From: Pseudomonas sp. GM80
Lineage (GTDB): Bacteria; Pseudomonadota; Gammaproteobacteria; Pseudomonadales; Pseudomonadaceae
Reading direction: 5' to 3'
Length of the DNA stretch: 64,000 nucleotides
NCBI RefSeq assembly: GCF_000282515.1
Contig: NZ_AKJD01000063.1
Coordinates: forward strand, 1 to 64,000
The stretch's first letter is position 1. Each line of letters starts with the position of its first letter. The notes under the pieces are model-generated. The model saw nothing but the letters and a program-made list of their open reading frames with translations, was not told where the DNA came from and did no database searches. A program made the position numbers and the translations under genes. Below, piece by piece: positions 48,122 to 56,393 of this stretch.

Positions 48122-48964
48122 CGGTAGATCGACGACGTCACTCAACGCCTGGCTCGACAACTCCGGATTGTTCACCGCCAGGCGTACCTCGAGGAAATCC
48201 TCGAAACCGGGGAAAATCGTCAGGCCGTTCTTCTGCGCGGCCTCACGCGAAACCATGCCGACCGCGTCCATTTGCGTGATCAGCGACAGTGTCAACGTTT
48301 CACTGCACGAATAGACCATGCGCTGGCCGTTCTCGTGATTGCCCAGACCGGCGTCGAGAAAGCGCAAAAAGCTGTGGGAATAAGGACAATCTTCCGCAGG
48401 ACGCACCTGAAACTTGTTGCCCAGCAACGTCAGCGGATCGTTTTCCTGCCCGCAATGCGCGCCGACCACCTGCACCTGAACATCCGGCAAGACAATGCTC
48501 GGCAACCCCGGCCGCTGCGGGCCGATCAGCACCGCAAGGTCAAAGTCTTCGTTCTTCAGCTTACTGAGGTTTTCCATCGACTCGGCATAACTGAATTCCA
48601 TCTGATAATCGGGAAACACCTCGATCAGGCGCCCGATCATTCGCCGATTGAAATCAGGCGACAACGTGTTGTTCAACGCCACCTTCAACGTACGTTGGCC
48701 CGGCACCTTCAGCGCCTCGACCTTTTCTTCCATCTGTCGCGTGGCAATCAGCACTTTGTCCATATACGGCGTCAGCTCGGTGCCTTGCGGCGTCAGCGTC
48801 AGCCCTTTGTTGGAACGACGAAACAAGCGGAAACCGAACTGCTCTTCGACCTTGTTCAACTGCGCGGCCAGCGCCTGCACAGTCAGGCACGAATGCTCGG
48901 CTGCGGCCGACAACGAGCCGGTCTGCACGATGCGCATGAGGTTGCGTAAGGTTCTGCTATCCAT
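48038..48964 (-). CDS. LysR-family transcriptional regulator
   Basis: 308 residues: an N-terminal HTH (MDSRTLRNLMRIVQTGSLSAAAE, VQALAAQLNKVEEQFGFRLF) and a LysR substrate-binding domain (TLKVALNNTLSPDFNRR, MVYSCSETLTLSLITQ). Its stop end overlaps azlD on the opposite strand by 84 bases. It is the likely regulator of the dioxygenase-AzlCD run (inference). The 333-base gap upstream, to 49297, holds a G-rich tract and an inverted repeat. Confidence 0.85.
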   Translation of the reverse strand: MDSRTLRNLMRIVQTGSLSAAAEHSCLTVQALAAQLNKVEEQFGFRLFRRSNKGLTLTPQGTELTPYMDKVLIATRQMEEKVEALKVPGQRTLKVALNNTLSPDFNRRMIGRLIEVFPDYQMEFSYAESMENLSKLKNEDFDLAVLIGPQRPGLPSIVLPDVQVQVVGAHCGQENDPLTLLGNKFQVRPAEDCPYSHSFLRFLDAGLGNHENGQRMVYSCSETLTLSLITQMDAVGMVSREAAQKNGLTIFPGFEDFLEVRLAVNNPELSSQALSDVVDLPLHERAERNVRSRPNRHTEKEVFAEIRT

Positions 48965-49119
48965 GGGTAATGCCCTCTAAAGTGGGCTGGGTATTGTTGT
49001 TTACGAGACCGCCGGTCCGGCGGCCATATGCTGGGTATATTCCTGCACCTGAGCATAGTTGTCGCGGGTTTAGTAGCGAATTGATGTCCCTGCCGATGGC
49101 TGGAGGCTGACACAGGATC

Positions 49120-49150
49120 GGGGTTTTTGGGGGGATGGGGGTGATGGGGG
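49120..49150 (+). other. G-quadruplex-type G-tract
   Basis: GGGGTTTTTGGGGGGATGG and GGGTGATGGGGG: four runs of 4-6 G with loops of 5, 2 and 4 bases. It lies in the gap between the LysR gene and the RES-Xre pair. Confidence 0.6.
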
Positions 49151-49165
49151 TCAAAAAATACTGAC

Positions 49166-49209
49166 TTCGAATAACAATTCCTGATGATTTTCGGCATTTG
49201 TTGTTCGAA
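49166..49209. promoter_or_regulatory. Inverted repeat upstream of the RES-Xre pair
   Basis: TTCGAATAACAA and TTGTTGTTCGAA pair at 11 of 12 bases across a 20-base spacer, 89 bases upstream of the antitoxin gene. A candidate operator for its Xre protein. Confidence 0.4.
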
Positions 49210-49297
49210 ACAATTTGCTTCATATCTGGATTAAAAGATCACAACTATCCGTATCTGTACTAGGCTGAAACATGTCCTTTCATTAAGGGAGGCGAGC

Positions 49298-49705
49298 ATG
49301 CCTACCTCATCCCCAGCCCTCACCCCACGCGAACAACTCGACGCTCCCGAGGCTGGTCGCGTCGCGCTGAAGTTCTTCTTTAACCTCATGGAGCGTTGGG
49401 GCTGCAGCGCCGAGCAGCAACGCACATTACTCGGCGGCGTTGGTAACACCACGTTCTATAAATACAAACACCTGCCGAACATACGTCTGCCTAACGATAC
49501 CCTTGAGCGCATCTCTTATCTGATGGGCATTCACAAGGCGTTGAGCATCATCTTCAGCAACAGCCGTGAGCGCGCGTACACATGGGTCAGTAGTCCGAAC
49601 ACGGCGGCGCCGTTCAATGGGCAAACGGCGCTGGATTACATGCTCGCTGGACGCGTGGTCGATATCGCCGATGTGCGTCGTTACCTCGATGGGGTGCGCG
49701 GTTGA
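49298..49705 (+). CDS. Xre/MbcA/ParS-type antitoxin
   Basis: 135 residues. An N-terminal helical region (LKFFFNLMERWGCSAEQQRTLLGG), the HTH-type YKHLPNIRLPNDTLERISYLMGI and a C-terminal ParS/MbcA part (GQTALDYMLAGRVVDIADVRRYLDGV). It neutralises the RES-domain toxin encoded next and probably represses the pair. The stop codon lies inside the toxin's reading frame start. Confidence 0.87.
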   Translation: MPTSSPALTPREQLDAPEAGRVALKFFFNLMERWGCSAEQQRTLLGGVGNTTFYKYKHLPNIRLPNDTLERISYLMGIHKALSIIFSNSRERAYTWVSSPNTAAPFNGQTALDYMLAGRVVDIADVRRYLDGVRG

Positions 49706-49716
49706 AGGCGCCAGAG

Positions 49717-50382
49717 ATGGTTGATGTGGCGTGGCCGAGAGCCTATCGGATCGTCAACAGCAGCTTCCCGCCGATTGCGCTGTTTGAAGACGTGCTCGAT
49801 CCCGAAGATCTGGAAGTTGCCTACGCAATTGAAGCGCTGACCAATGATCGGCTGATCGAACAGGCTGGGGTTCTTGCCCGAGTGCGTCCCGAAGATCGAC
49901 TCTCCGGCCCCGGCTCGACTCCGGTGATGGCCGCTTTTACCCACATCGGCAAACGCAGTCGTTTCTGCGATGGCACCTTCGGTGTTTACTACGCCGCGAG
50001 CAGTCAGGCTGCTGCGATCGCCGAGACCTGTTATCACCAGGAGCGATTTCTTGCGGCGACTCAAGAAGCTGATCTTGAGTTGACCATGCGGACTTACGTC
50101 AATCGGGTGGTTAAACCGCTGCACGATATTCGCCACGATCACCCCGAGCTGCACAATCCGGATCCGGACGCTTATGGGCCGTCTCAACTATTCGCCAGGC
50201 AGCTACGCGAAACCGAGTCGTGGGGACTGCTTTACAACAGCGTTCGCCTGCCGGGCCATGAATGCATCGCCGCGTTCCGGCCGCCTGCGGTGTCGATTCC
50301 AAAGCAGGGCAAGCATTTGCGGTATGTGTGGAGTGCGACTCAGCAGAAGATTTCGTTTGTGCTTGAGATCAGTCAGGTCTGA
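49717..50382 (+). CDS. RES-domain NAD+ phosphorylase toxin
   Basis: 221 residues. RES family: AYRIVNSSFPP, RFCDGTFGVYYAASSQAAAIAETCYH (RxS..E pattern), and NSVRLPGHECIAAFRPPAV. These toxins deplete NAD+. Paired with the Xre antitoxin as in RES-Xre/MbcTA modules. ATG at 49717 is preferred since GAAGG is 8 bases before it; a TTG at 49702 overlaps the antitoxin stop codon and would add five residues. Confidence 0.88.
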   Translation: MVDVAWPRAYRIVNSSFPPIALFEDVLDPEDLEVAYAIEALTNDRLIEQAGVLARVRPEDRLSGPGSTPVMAAFTHIGKRSRFCDGTFGVYYAASSQAAAIAETCYHQERFLAATQEADLELTMRTYVNRVVKPLHDIRHDHPELHNPDPDAYGPSQLFARQLRETESWGLLYNSVRLPGHECIAAFRPPAVSIPKQGKHLRYVWSATQQKISFVLEISQV

Positions 50383-50391
50383 AACGCATAA

Positions 50392-50411
50392 GCCCTCGCA
50401 TCGGCGAGGGC
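50392..50411. terminator. Hairpin between the RES toxin and the DUF3077 gene
   Basis: GCCCTCGC-ATCG-GCGAGGGC: a perfect 8-base stem in the convergent gap. No long T-run, so termination strength is uncertain. Confidence 0.5.
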
Positions 50412-50424
50412 CTGAAACCGGCGT

Positions 50425-50706
50425 TTACATCAACGGCTTGTCCGGCGGCGCATCCATCACTTTCACCACATCATCGATCAGCGCCTTGCTCAATTCCTGC
50501 AAATACTGCGAGGCATAAGCGTGAAGATCAGGATCGCGCGAGACCGAAGTGTCCGCAGTGAGCAGTCGTGAAATGTGAAGCAAGTGCGAGGCGTGGGATA
50601 GGGCGGTGATTACCGGCACGCCCCGATTGGTGCGGAACATCGCTTGATTGGATTGAAAGGAAAAGTGGGTGAGGCCAAGGGTTTTCAGATCTTGAGAGTG
50701 GGTCAT
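50425..50706 (-). CDS. DUF3077 family small protein
   Basis: 93 residues, containing FRTNRGVPVITALSHASHLL, the DUF3077 signature (F.VN.GVP..DAL..AS.LL). Members are common in Pseudomonas and have no known function. AGGTGA is 7 bases before the ATG. About 150 bases upstream lies a structured leader element related to the one at 16.3 kb. Confidence 0.8.
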   Translation of the reverse strand: MTHSQDLKTLGLTHFSFQSNQAMFRTNRGVPVITALSHASHLLHISRLLTADTSVSRDPDLHAYASQYLQELSKALIDDVVKVMDAPPDKPLM

Positions 50707-50802
50707 TTCGCTTCACCTGCCGTTCGAGATGGGCGGTGTGAAGTGACCGATGTTGTTGACGGATCAATGCCTTTCATTTGTTAACTCCCTGTATCAAATG
50801 AG

Positions 50803-50940
50803 AGCTGCCAATTCGTTATCAGACGAATGGGTGGCAGCTATGCGCGGGCTGATAAACCGGAGATACAGGAACCCGGCAGACCCGAAGGTCTCCCACGCAC
50901 AGCCGCCATTGCACGGTAATGCAGACACAAAAAATGCGCC
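50803..50940 (-). promoter_or_regulatory. Structured leader element (copy A)
   Basis: Two parts. AGCTGCCA-ATTCGT pairs with ACGAAT...TGGCAGCT (50803-50839, a long hairpin). Further upstream of the gene, 50854-50938 reads on the minus strand as ATGGCGGCTGTGCGTGGGAG, AGACC-UUCG-GGUCU, then GCCGGGTTCCTGTATCTCCG. The same layout occurs at 16301-16373. Likely a cis-regulatory RNA for the DUF3077 gene. Confidence 0.45.
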
Positions 50941-51104
50941 GGCAAACGTGAGTTGGGGCGCTGGTGCGCCTGTATCTTACGCGGGTTATCAGGCCCGGTC
51001 GCTGAATTGGCAGCGACGGGTTTGACGGTAGCTTGAGCTGGGTAGATGCGCAATCGTGGCCAGGTGGTGGCGGGGTGGATGCTCTAGGCTTCAAAACGTT
51101 CGGT

Positions 51105-51142
51105 GCAACAGTTATGTTGCATATGCAGCAAATATGTTGCAT
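51105..51142. promoter_or_regulatory. Repeated ATGTTGCAT operator upstream of hicA
   Basis: ATGTTGCAT at 51114-51122 and 51134-51142, with TGCAGCA between them and GCAACA before. The same half-site in both orientations is typical for a HicB operator. Confidence 0.5.
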
Positions 51143-51173
51143 GGTCGCTCTACCGAAACGGCGAGTGACGCAC

Positions 51174-51356
51174 ATGAAGTACAGCGAGTTTCGGCGATGG
51201 TTGAAAGCCCAAGGCGTTGAGTTTCAAAGCGGCAAGGGCAGTCACTTCAAGGTCTCCTTGAATGGCAAATCAACTGTGTTTCCCGACCACGGAGCCAAGG
51301 AAATGGGCGAAGGGCTGAGAAAATCGATAATCAAGCAACTGGGCCTCAAGGATTGA
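51174..51356 (+). CDS. hicA: HicA-family toxin (mRNA interferase)
   Basis: 60 residues. KYSEFRRWLKAQGVEFQSGKGSH is the HicA double-stranded RNA-binding-like fold with the catalytic His in GSHFKVSLNGK, followed by FPDHGAKEMGEGLRKSI. It cleaves mRNA. Start at 51174, after the repeated operator, and not the longer frame from 51033. The antitoxin follows 31 bases later. Confidence 0.9.
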   Translation: MKYSEFRRWLKAQGVEFQSGKGSHFKVSLNGKSTVFPDHGAKEMGEGLRKSIIKQLGLKD

Positions 51357-51387
51357 GGCCTAGCTGTACCCGATGAGAGGAAGCGTA

Positions 51388-51813
51388 ATGTTCGAATATG
51401 CGTTGGAAGTTCACGAAGAGCCTGGCTGCATCTGGTTATCCTGCGCAGAAATTCCAGAAATGCACGCCGCCGGCGATACCGTCGAGCAAGCGTTGGACAG
51501 CGCTATCGATGGGATCGAGACGGCACTTTCAATTTACGTTGATGATCGCCGGTTGATTCCGACCGGTCTGGCGGGAGAGCAGGAAAGTGGCGCTGTATTG
51601 CGTCTGCCTGCGCTGACTGCGGCGAAGATTGCGCTGTGGAATACGCTTTTGGAGTCTGGAGTGAGCAAAGCCGAACTGGCACGCCGGCTAGGTGTACAAC
51701 GGCCGCAGGTGGATCGCCTTATTGATTTCCTTCATCACTCCAAGATCGAAAATGTAGAGCGTGCTTTGCAGCAGCTCGGCCGTCGCATTTCGATTTCGGT
51801 TGAAGCTGCATAA
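51388..51813 (+). CDS. hicB: HicB-family antitoxin
   Basis: 141 residues. HicB fold (MFEYALEVHEEPGCIWLSCAEIPEMHAAGD, then AIDGIETALSIYVDD) and a C-terminal HTH (GVSKAELARRLGVQRPQVDRLI). It inhibits HicA and represses the pair. AGAGGA lies upstream of the ATG at 51388. Confidence 0.9.
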   Translation: MFEYALEVHEEPGCIWLSCAEIPEMHAAGDTVEQALDSAIDGIETALSIYVDDRRLIPTGLAGEQESGAVLRLPALTAAKIALWNTLLESGVSKAELARRLGVQRPQVDRLIDFLHHSKIENVERALQQLGRRISISVEAA

Positions 51814-53016
51814 GTTCAGCCTCCGAATGTTGGAGAAAAGTAGTTAAGGAGGGATGGTTGGCGTTTCACGAAGCGTTTTCGCCGACTGTAGCTCCTTAGC
51901 AACAGGAAAAAATAAGGCCAGACCACGGTGTCAGTGAAAAACGTGGGCTAAGCCTTTGTCATGTTGCGAGACAAATGTCTATTTTTCCCAGATGGCTCAC
52001 AGCGAACGATTGGATTTGGTAGGTGGGGAGGGTGGCTGTCGGAATCGACGATCCTGATTAATTTTCTGAAGCCGCACATCCGCGCGAAATGGCATCGGAA
52101 ACCGGACCCGGGTTGATGAATTCGAAAACCGAAGCTCTAGGCAAATACGAGCTATTGGTGGAGGGAAAAATCTGGTGTGGACACTTTGTGGACGTTTTCT
52201 TAAGACCCACAAACAACAAAGCCCCTGTATTTCTGCAGGGGCTTCGTTTTGTATGGTGCGGCACCAGACGAACGGTATGTTTCGGCGAGACCAGGTTTTT
52301 CGGGCGTCTGGAGTTCGCTGGAAAAATCGGCGTACCCCAACTAGTAACTATAAATAAATCAGCTAGTTATGGCATTCGGTGGAATCGAACTCGGGATTTT
52401 TTAGATGTCAGCACATTGTCGGTCTGTAAGTAATTCAGAGCCGCATACGAATGGTAAACCTCCTGAATTCGAACGTTGTCGATCATCCCTTCCGTAGAGA
52501 ATAGGCAGGAATCCGCCAAAAGCTGCCATGGCGACAGGCAGCAGACGGCCAATTGCCGACCTCCACGTAAGGCGGTTTACGGTCGATAGAGGACAACTGA
52601 AAATAGCGCTTTCAACAAGTCTAAAGGATGGGGCGAAAGGCGATATAAAAAACTCGTACCCTGATCGTCGAAAGCCAGAGTGACCAGGACTCTCGGTTTC
52701 CAATGCGTTGACTTTCTGCTACTGGCGCAGCAATTCAACCGCCTACGACGCTACCTACAGAGAAACTCCCGGCAGGAATTGATTGCGCAAGCCTTCAGTT
52801 CCTTTCGTCGGAATTCGACACATTAGTCAGCGGGAGCCTAAATCGCAGTTTATCGATGAAATGCTTGAGAATCCGAGCTTATGAAGGTCCAAACCACTTG
52901 CATGCGAAGATTCAAGGACTAGACTCGAGGCTTAGGACGCCGTTGCTTTCGCCGTTGAGGGTTGTAGAATGCGCCGGTTTGCCAGCTAGGGCCGGCTGGG
53001 AATGCGAGGGAGTACG
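51814..53016. other. Gene-poor stretch at the island edge
   Basis: No convincing protein gene in about 1.2 kb. It holds an intrinsic terminator at 52217-52250 (AAGCCCCTG-TATTTCTG-CAGGGGCTTCGTTTT) with no gene in front of it, and a tRNA-end-like string at 52252-52275. The composition drifts away from the core genome. Frames such as 52089-52433 have no domain sense. Confidence 0.6.
52217..52250 (+). terminator. Orphan intrinsic terminator
   Basis: AGCCCCTG and CAGGGGCT stem plus TTCGTTTT, with no clear gene upstream. It could be the end of a lost tRNA or other gene. Confidence 0.7.
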
Positions 53017-53184
53017 ATGAAAAACTTGACTAAAGTTGGGCAAGGCGAAGCCGCTTTAATTGCGAGCGCCAAGAATAGCTCAAATGTTATTCACGTAGAG
53101 CAGTTTCGTGATAAGAAAAAAGAAGAGGAGTATAAAAAAGCGTTAGACAAAGTTTTATTGCGGGCGCAAAAAAACGATTGGTAA
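53017..53184 (+). CDS. Small gene upstream of the deaminase, 55 residues
   Basis: Starts MKNLTKVGQGEAALIASAKN and ends KVLLRAQKNDW, with GAGGGAG before the ATG. It is Lys/Glu-rich and predicted helical. It lies 26 bases before the deaminase gene and is AT-rich like it. In AvcID systems an upstream short locus (avcI) acts as an RNA that restrains the deaminase. Here it might be a protein antitoxin or an RNA of that type. It has no family I know. Confidence 0.6.
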   Translation: MKNLTKVGQGEAALIASAKNSSNVIHVEQFRDKKKEEEYKKALDKVLLRAQKNDW

Positions 53185-53210
53185 ATCTTCATGCGCAGTA
53201 GGAGAAAGGG

Positions 53211-54836
53211 ATGTCTGAGGCTGCAAGTTCTATGCGTGCTCCTGCTTCTACAGGGCCGAAAGATAGCAGAAATATAGTAGATCGGATCAACTCTCGGCAG
53301 TCGGAAGAGATCGTAGTAGCATTCGGAGGTGCCGTAGGATGTAATCTATCTGAAGTCGTGAGATCGGTTAAAGCTCACTTCGAAGATTATGGCTACACCA
53401 CCAAAATCATTAAGATCAGTAAGTCAATAAAAGAACATTTTACGAGTAAGTTTCCCGCCGATTTGCCGCATGAATATCGCGGGGTTGATCTTTATGCTCT
53501 CCAGGGAAAGGCACGATACACTGCACTACAAGATCTTGGCGACCATCTTAGATCACAAGATCCAAAAATTTTAGCTGCTATGGCGATGGTGGAAATTTCC
53601 ACAAGCCGAGAAATTTTGAAGGAGGCGAATAATAATCAAAAGCCGCCTCGCTCTGTGTATCTAATTGATCAGTTAAAAAATCCAGCCGAAATCGAACTTC
53701 TTAAGCTTGTCTATGGGAATTTATTCTATCTTGTAGGTGTTCTCAGCCCTCAAGAGATTCGTCTAAATCAATTGACACGCGTTGAGCGGATTAGTGCACC
53801 TGACGCGCAGGCCCTTATTAGTCGTGATAGAGACGACAACAAGAAGCACGGGCAGCGTCTAGAGAAAACGATTCAAAAGGCTGACTATTTTATCCGCAAC
53901 AACCACGACAACTCTTCAAATTTGAAAGAGCCCTGTGAACGATTCGTTCAGCTAGTTCATGGCAAGAATGGAATTACTCCCACGTTCGAAGAGTCTGGGA
54001 TGTATGCTGCATTTTCTGCCTCGCTGAAGTCTGCATGTCTTAGTCGACAAGTTGGAGCAGCGATTGCGGATAAGGCCGGAAATGTAATCTCTCTGGGCTG
54101 GAATGATGTGCCAAAATTTGGCGGTGGACTCTATACCTCAGATGACAAAGGGAAAGACCAGCGCTGTATATATCATGGTGGCAAGTGTTTTAATGATGAA
54201 TACAAGTCTCGTCTTATCAGTGATATTGTTGCTATAGTTGAAAAACAATGTAAGTTAACCTCGGGTGGCAAGGAAGACTTAGCTAACTTAATCCTTGAAG
54301 AAACTAGAGCTGGCTCAATAATTGAGTATTCCCGAGCAATTCATGCTGAGATGGAGGCTATTTTAGGACTGGCACGCCATCAGGGTGTTTCTTCGAATGG
54401 GTGCACACTCTACACAACCACTTATCCTTGTCACAACTGTGCCCGTCATATCATTGCGGCAGGTATAAAGCGGGTGGTATATATCGAGCCGTATGAAAAG
54501 AGCTTGGCTATGGAATTGCATGACGATGCTATTTCAACAAATCCCTCAGAAATCAGTAAAACATTATTTGATAGCTTTGAGGGTGTTTCCCCTCGAAAGT
54601 ACTCATCCTTTTTCTTTGGTCGAGGAGAGAGAAAAGATGAGCGTGGGTTAGCAGTTGACGTTATGAAAACTGATGCCAAGCATATTGGGGTCGAGTTCTT
54701 GGACTCTTATCAAGACATTGAAGCTCGGGTTGTCGCGACTTACATCGAAAGCCTTACACCGCCGCCAACCACTATCCAGCCAGTCGCACCTTCTGTTGGC
54801 CCCCTTACTGACCCGCCTGGCCACCCCGCGGCCTAA
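53211..54836 (+). CDS. AvcD-like deoxycytidylate deaminase (anti-phage)
   Basis: 541 residues in two parts. The N-terminal part has a P-loop-like loop without the usual Lys (VVAFGGAVGCNLSEVV, residues 36-50) and a Walker-B-like YLIDQLKNPAEI (150-161). The C-terminal part is a cytidine/deoxycytidylate deaminase: HAE at 378-380 and TYPCHNCARHI with the two Zn cysteines at 407 and 410. Vibrio AvcD has the same layout and depletes dCTP/dCMP during phage infection. AT-rich, unlike the core genes. A proline-rich tail ends it. Confidence 0.82.
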   Translation: MSEAASSMRAPASTGPKDSRNIVDRINSRQSEEIVVAFGGAVGCNLSEVVRSVKAHFEDYGYTTKIIKISKSIKEHFTSKFPADLPHEYRGVDLYALQGKARYTALQDLGDHLRSQDPKILAAMAMVEISTSREILKEANNNQKPPRSVYLIDQLKNPAEIELLKLVYGNLFYLVGVLSPQEIRLNQLTRVERISAPDAQALISRDRDDNKKHGQRLEKTIQKADYFIRNNHDNSSNLKEPCERFVQLVHGKNGITPTFEESGMYAAFSASLKSACLSRQVGAAIADKAGNVISLGWNDVPKFGGGLYTSDDKGKDQRCIYHGGKCFNDEYKSRLISDIVAIVEKQCKLTSGGKEDLANLILEETRAGSIIEYSRAIHAEMEAILGLARHQGVSSNGCTLYTTTYPCHNCARHIIAAGIKRVVYIEPYEKSLAMELHDDAISTNPSEISKTLFDSFEGVSPRKYSSFFFGRGERKDERGLAVDVMKTDAKHIGVEFLDSYQDIEARVVATYIESLTPPPTTIQPVAPSVGPLTDPPGHPAA

Positions 54837-54978
54837 GCAAAATGGCCGAGATTTGTCTTTCGCGTAGGGCGGGTATCGGCCAAAAGCCGCCGCTCGCGAA
54901 CAGCAGCAATCGACCCAAACCAGCCGTGCAGGACGGTCCTGCGCACATGAGTGATCGCCTGCATTGAGGGACTATCAA

Positions 54979-55428
54979 TTAGTCATTGATATGTCGGTAA
55001 ACCTTTGTTGTGCGCAACGAGAATCCTGCCCCCTCGTATAAACGATGGGTAGATTCACGATCTGGGTTGGATGTTAAATCCAGTGTTTTCGCGCCGAGGT
55101 CATGGCTTTTTTCTATTGCTGCTTCTATGAGTGCTTTGCCGATCCCTTGGCCTCGAGCACTGGCATCTACTACGACGTCTTCGATCCAAGCACGAACGCC
55201 TGTCGGAATACGAAAATGAATTAGGGTTAGCGCCCCCAAAATGCTTCCTCCACTTGCTGCTCTCACGACGAATAAATGGGAGCACTCTGAATCCACGATC
55301 TGCTTCAAATCTTCCATTGTCATCGCTTGAGCGTTTTTGGAAAGCTGTGGGAGAAGGTCATTCAAAGATCTGAGCAGCATAGAATCGGTTTCTTGAACCA
55401 CTTCGACAATAGCGGATTGGTTTGTCAT
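54979..55428 (-). CDS. GNAT family N-acetyltransferase
   Basis: 149 residues with the GNAT core: AWIEDVVVDASARGQGIGKALIEAA (RxxGIG acetyl-CoA loop) and STHRLYEGAGFSLRTTKVYRHI. Substrate unknown. It stands alone in the island, divergent from nothing close by, and has more core-like composition than the deaminase. Confidence 0.82.
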   Translation of the reverse strand: MTNQSAIVEVVQETDSMLLRSLNDLLPQLSKNAQAMTMEDLKQIVDSECSHLFVVRAASGGSILGALTLIHFRIPTGVRAWIEDVVVDASARGQGIGKALIEAAIEKSHDLGAKTLDLTSNPDRESTHRLYEGAGFSLRTTKVYRHIND

Positions 55429-55512
55429 TAGAGATCCTCAAGTGAAGGGGGGTGAAGCTTCGATGGTTCAATTCGACACACTACCCCAAAGCGTCTGCGA
55501 GTGACCGCTTCT

Positions 55513-55697
55513 GGCCGATTCTGTTGAAAAAATCGGTTTTTTTAAATTGCCAGAAGACTGATCGGTGGAAGCGCCTTTACCACGCTGCTACGTGAAATCT
55601 GAGTCCGGAATGCCTCTGCGGCACTTCAAGATTTCAATATCAAACGCGTACTTTTTGGCCTGGGAAACCAGGGCCGACTTTTTCAACAGAATCGGCC
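55513..55697. mobile_element. MITE-like element with 24-base terminal inverted repeats
   Basis: The left end (55513-55536, starting GGCCGATTCTGTTGAAAAA) and right end (55674-55697, ending TTTTTCAACAGAATCGGCC) match at 23 of 24 bases in inverted orientation, with 137 bases between. No transposase. No clear target duplication is visible. Probably a miniature element or remnant of an insertion sequence. Confidence 0.5.
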
Positions 55698-55820
55698 GAT
55701 TGCTGACTGTCACGGAACGCTTGGGTCGACTGAAAGCGACCCAAAGCTAGCTAATTCCTAAGCAAATGGCCAGGTAAAGTGCAGCCTCTTACTGACAGCG
55801 CATTGCTGAACGGAACATTA

Positions 55821-56393
55821 TTAAAAAATTATCTTGAAAATTATGGTTGCGAAGAACGAACCCCAAAATATGGTGTTAACCGTATAAACTATCCAGAACA
55901 AGCTGGTTCTCGGTGTTTCAAAGGGAGCCTGTTTTTTGTACAGATCGGGAGACCAGTGCAAAACCCAAGCAGTCAGACCTAAACCTAATGCAATTCCGGT
56001 GATTTCAAGTGAGTTGCGAGCAAGTTGAAGAAACACTTCTCCATTAACAGCCAATGGAAAAAGAAAAGGTGATGAAATTGCGACAGCCCAGTTCATTGCG
56101 GCTGCTACAAATGCTAGAGTTATAATAAAATTACTAGGTGCCAAAACTAGTAGCTTTACAGTTTTTCCGTATTCCCTTGGCTTAATCATTCTATTTGTGG
56201 CGCAGAAAAAAGCAAAAAACACAGTTAGTCCAGAGAATACCATGATGGTTTTTCCTGCGATGTGCTCTTGCATTATTTCGCTAATGTTTTGTGCTAGTGG
56301 CGGGAATTTTGCACCAACAAAAGCCAGTGCTAGTGTGAAAGCGAAAAAATATACGAAAGTTCCGCAGCTTTCTTTTAGGCGGATTCCACTCAT
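55821..56393 (-). CDS. Predicted membrane protein, function unknown
   Basis: 190 residues with about four membrane helices (FVYFFAFTLALAFVGA, TIMVFSGLTVFFAFFCA, LVLAPSNFIITLAFVAAAMNW, ITGIALGLGLTAWVLHW, FWIVYTVNTIFWGSFFATII). AT-rich and lacking any motif I recognise. Situated in the island with no clear partner; an effector or accessory role in a defence system is conceivable but unsupported. Confidence 0.6.
   Translation of the reverse strand: MSGIRLKESCGTFVYFFAFTLALAFVGAKFPPLAQNISEIMQEHIAGKTIMVFSGLTVFFAFFCATNRMIKPREYGKTVKLLVLAPSNFIITLAFVAAAMNWAVAISSPFLFPLAVNGEVFLQLARNSLEITGIALGLGLTAWVLHWSPDLYKKQAPFETPRTSLFWIVYTVNTIFWGSFFATIIFKIIF

Noticed and set aside
52373-52400. tRNA T-arm-like string (GAGTTCGATTC on the minus strand)
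   Set aside because: The flanking five-base stem does not pair, and no acceptor or anticodon arm follows, so it is not a tRNA.
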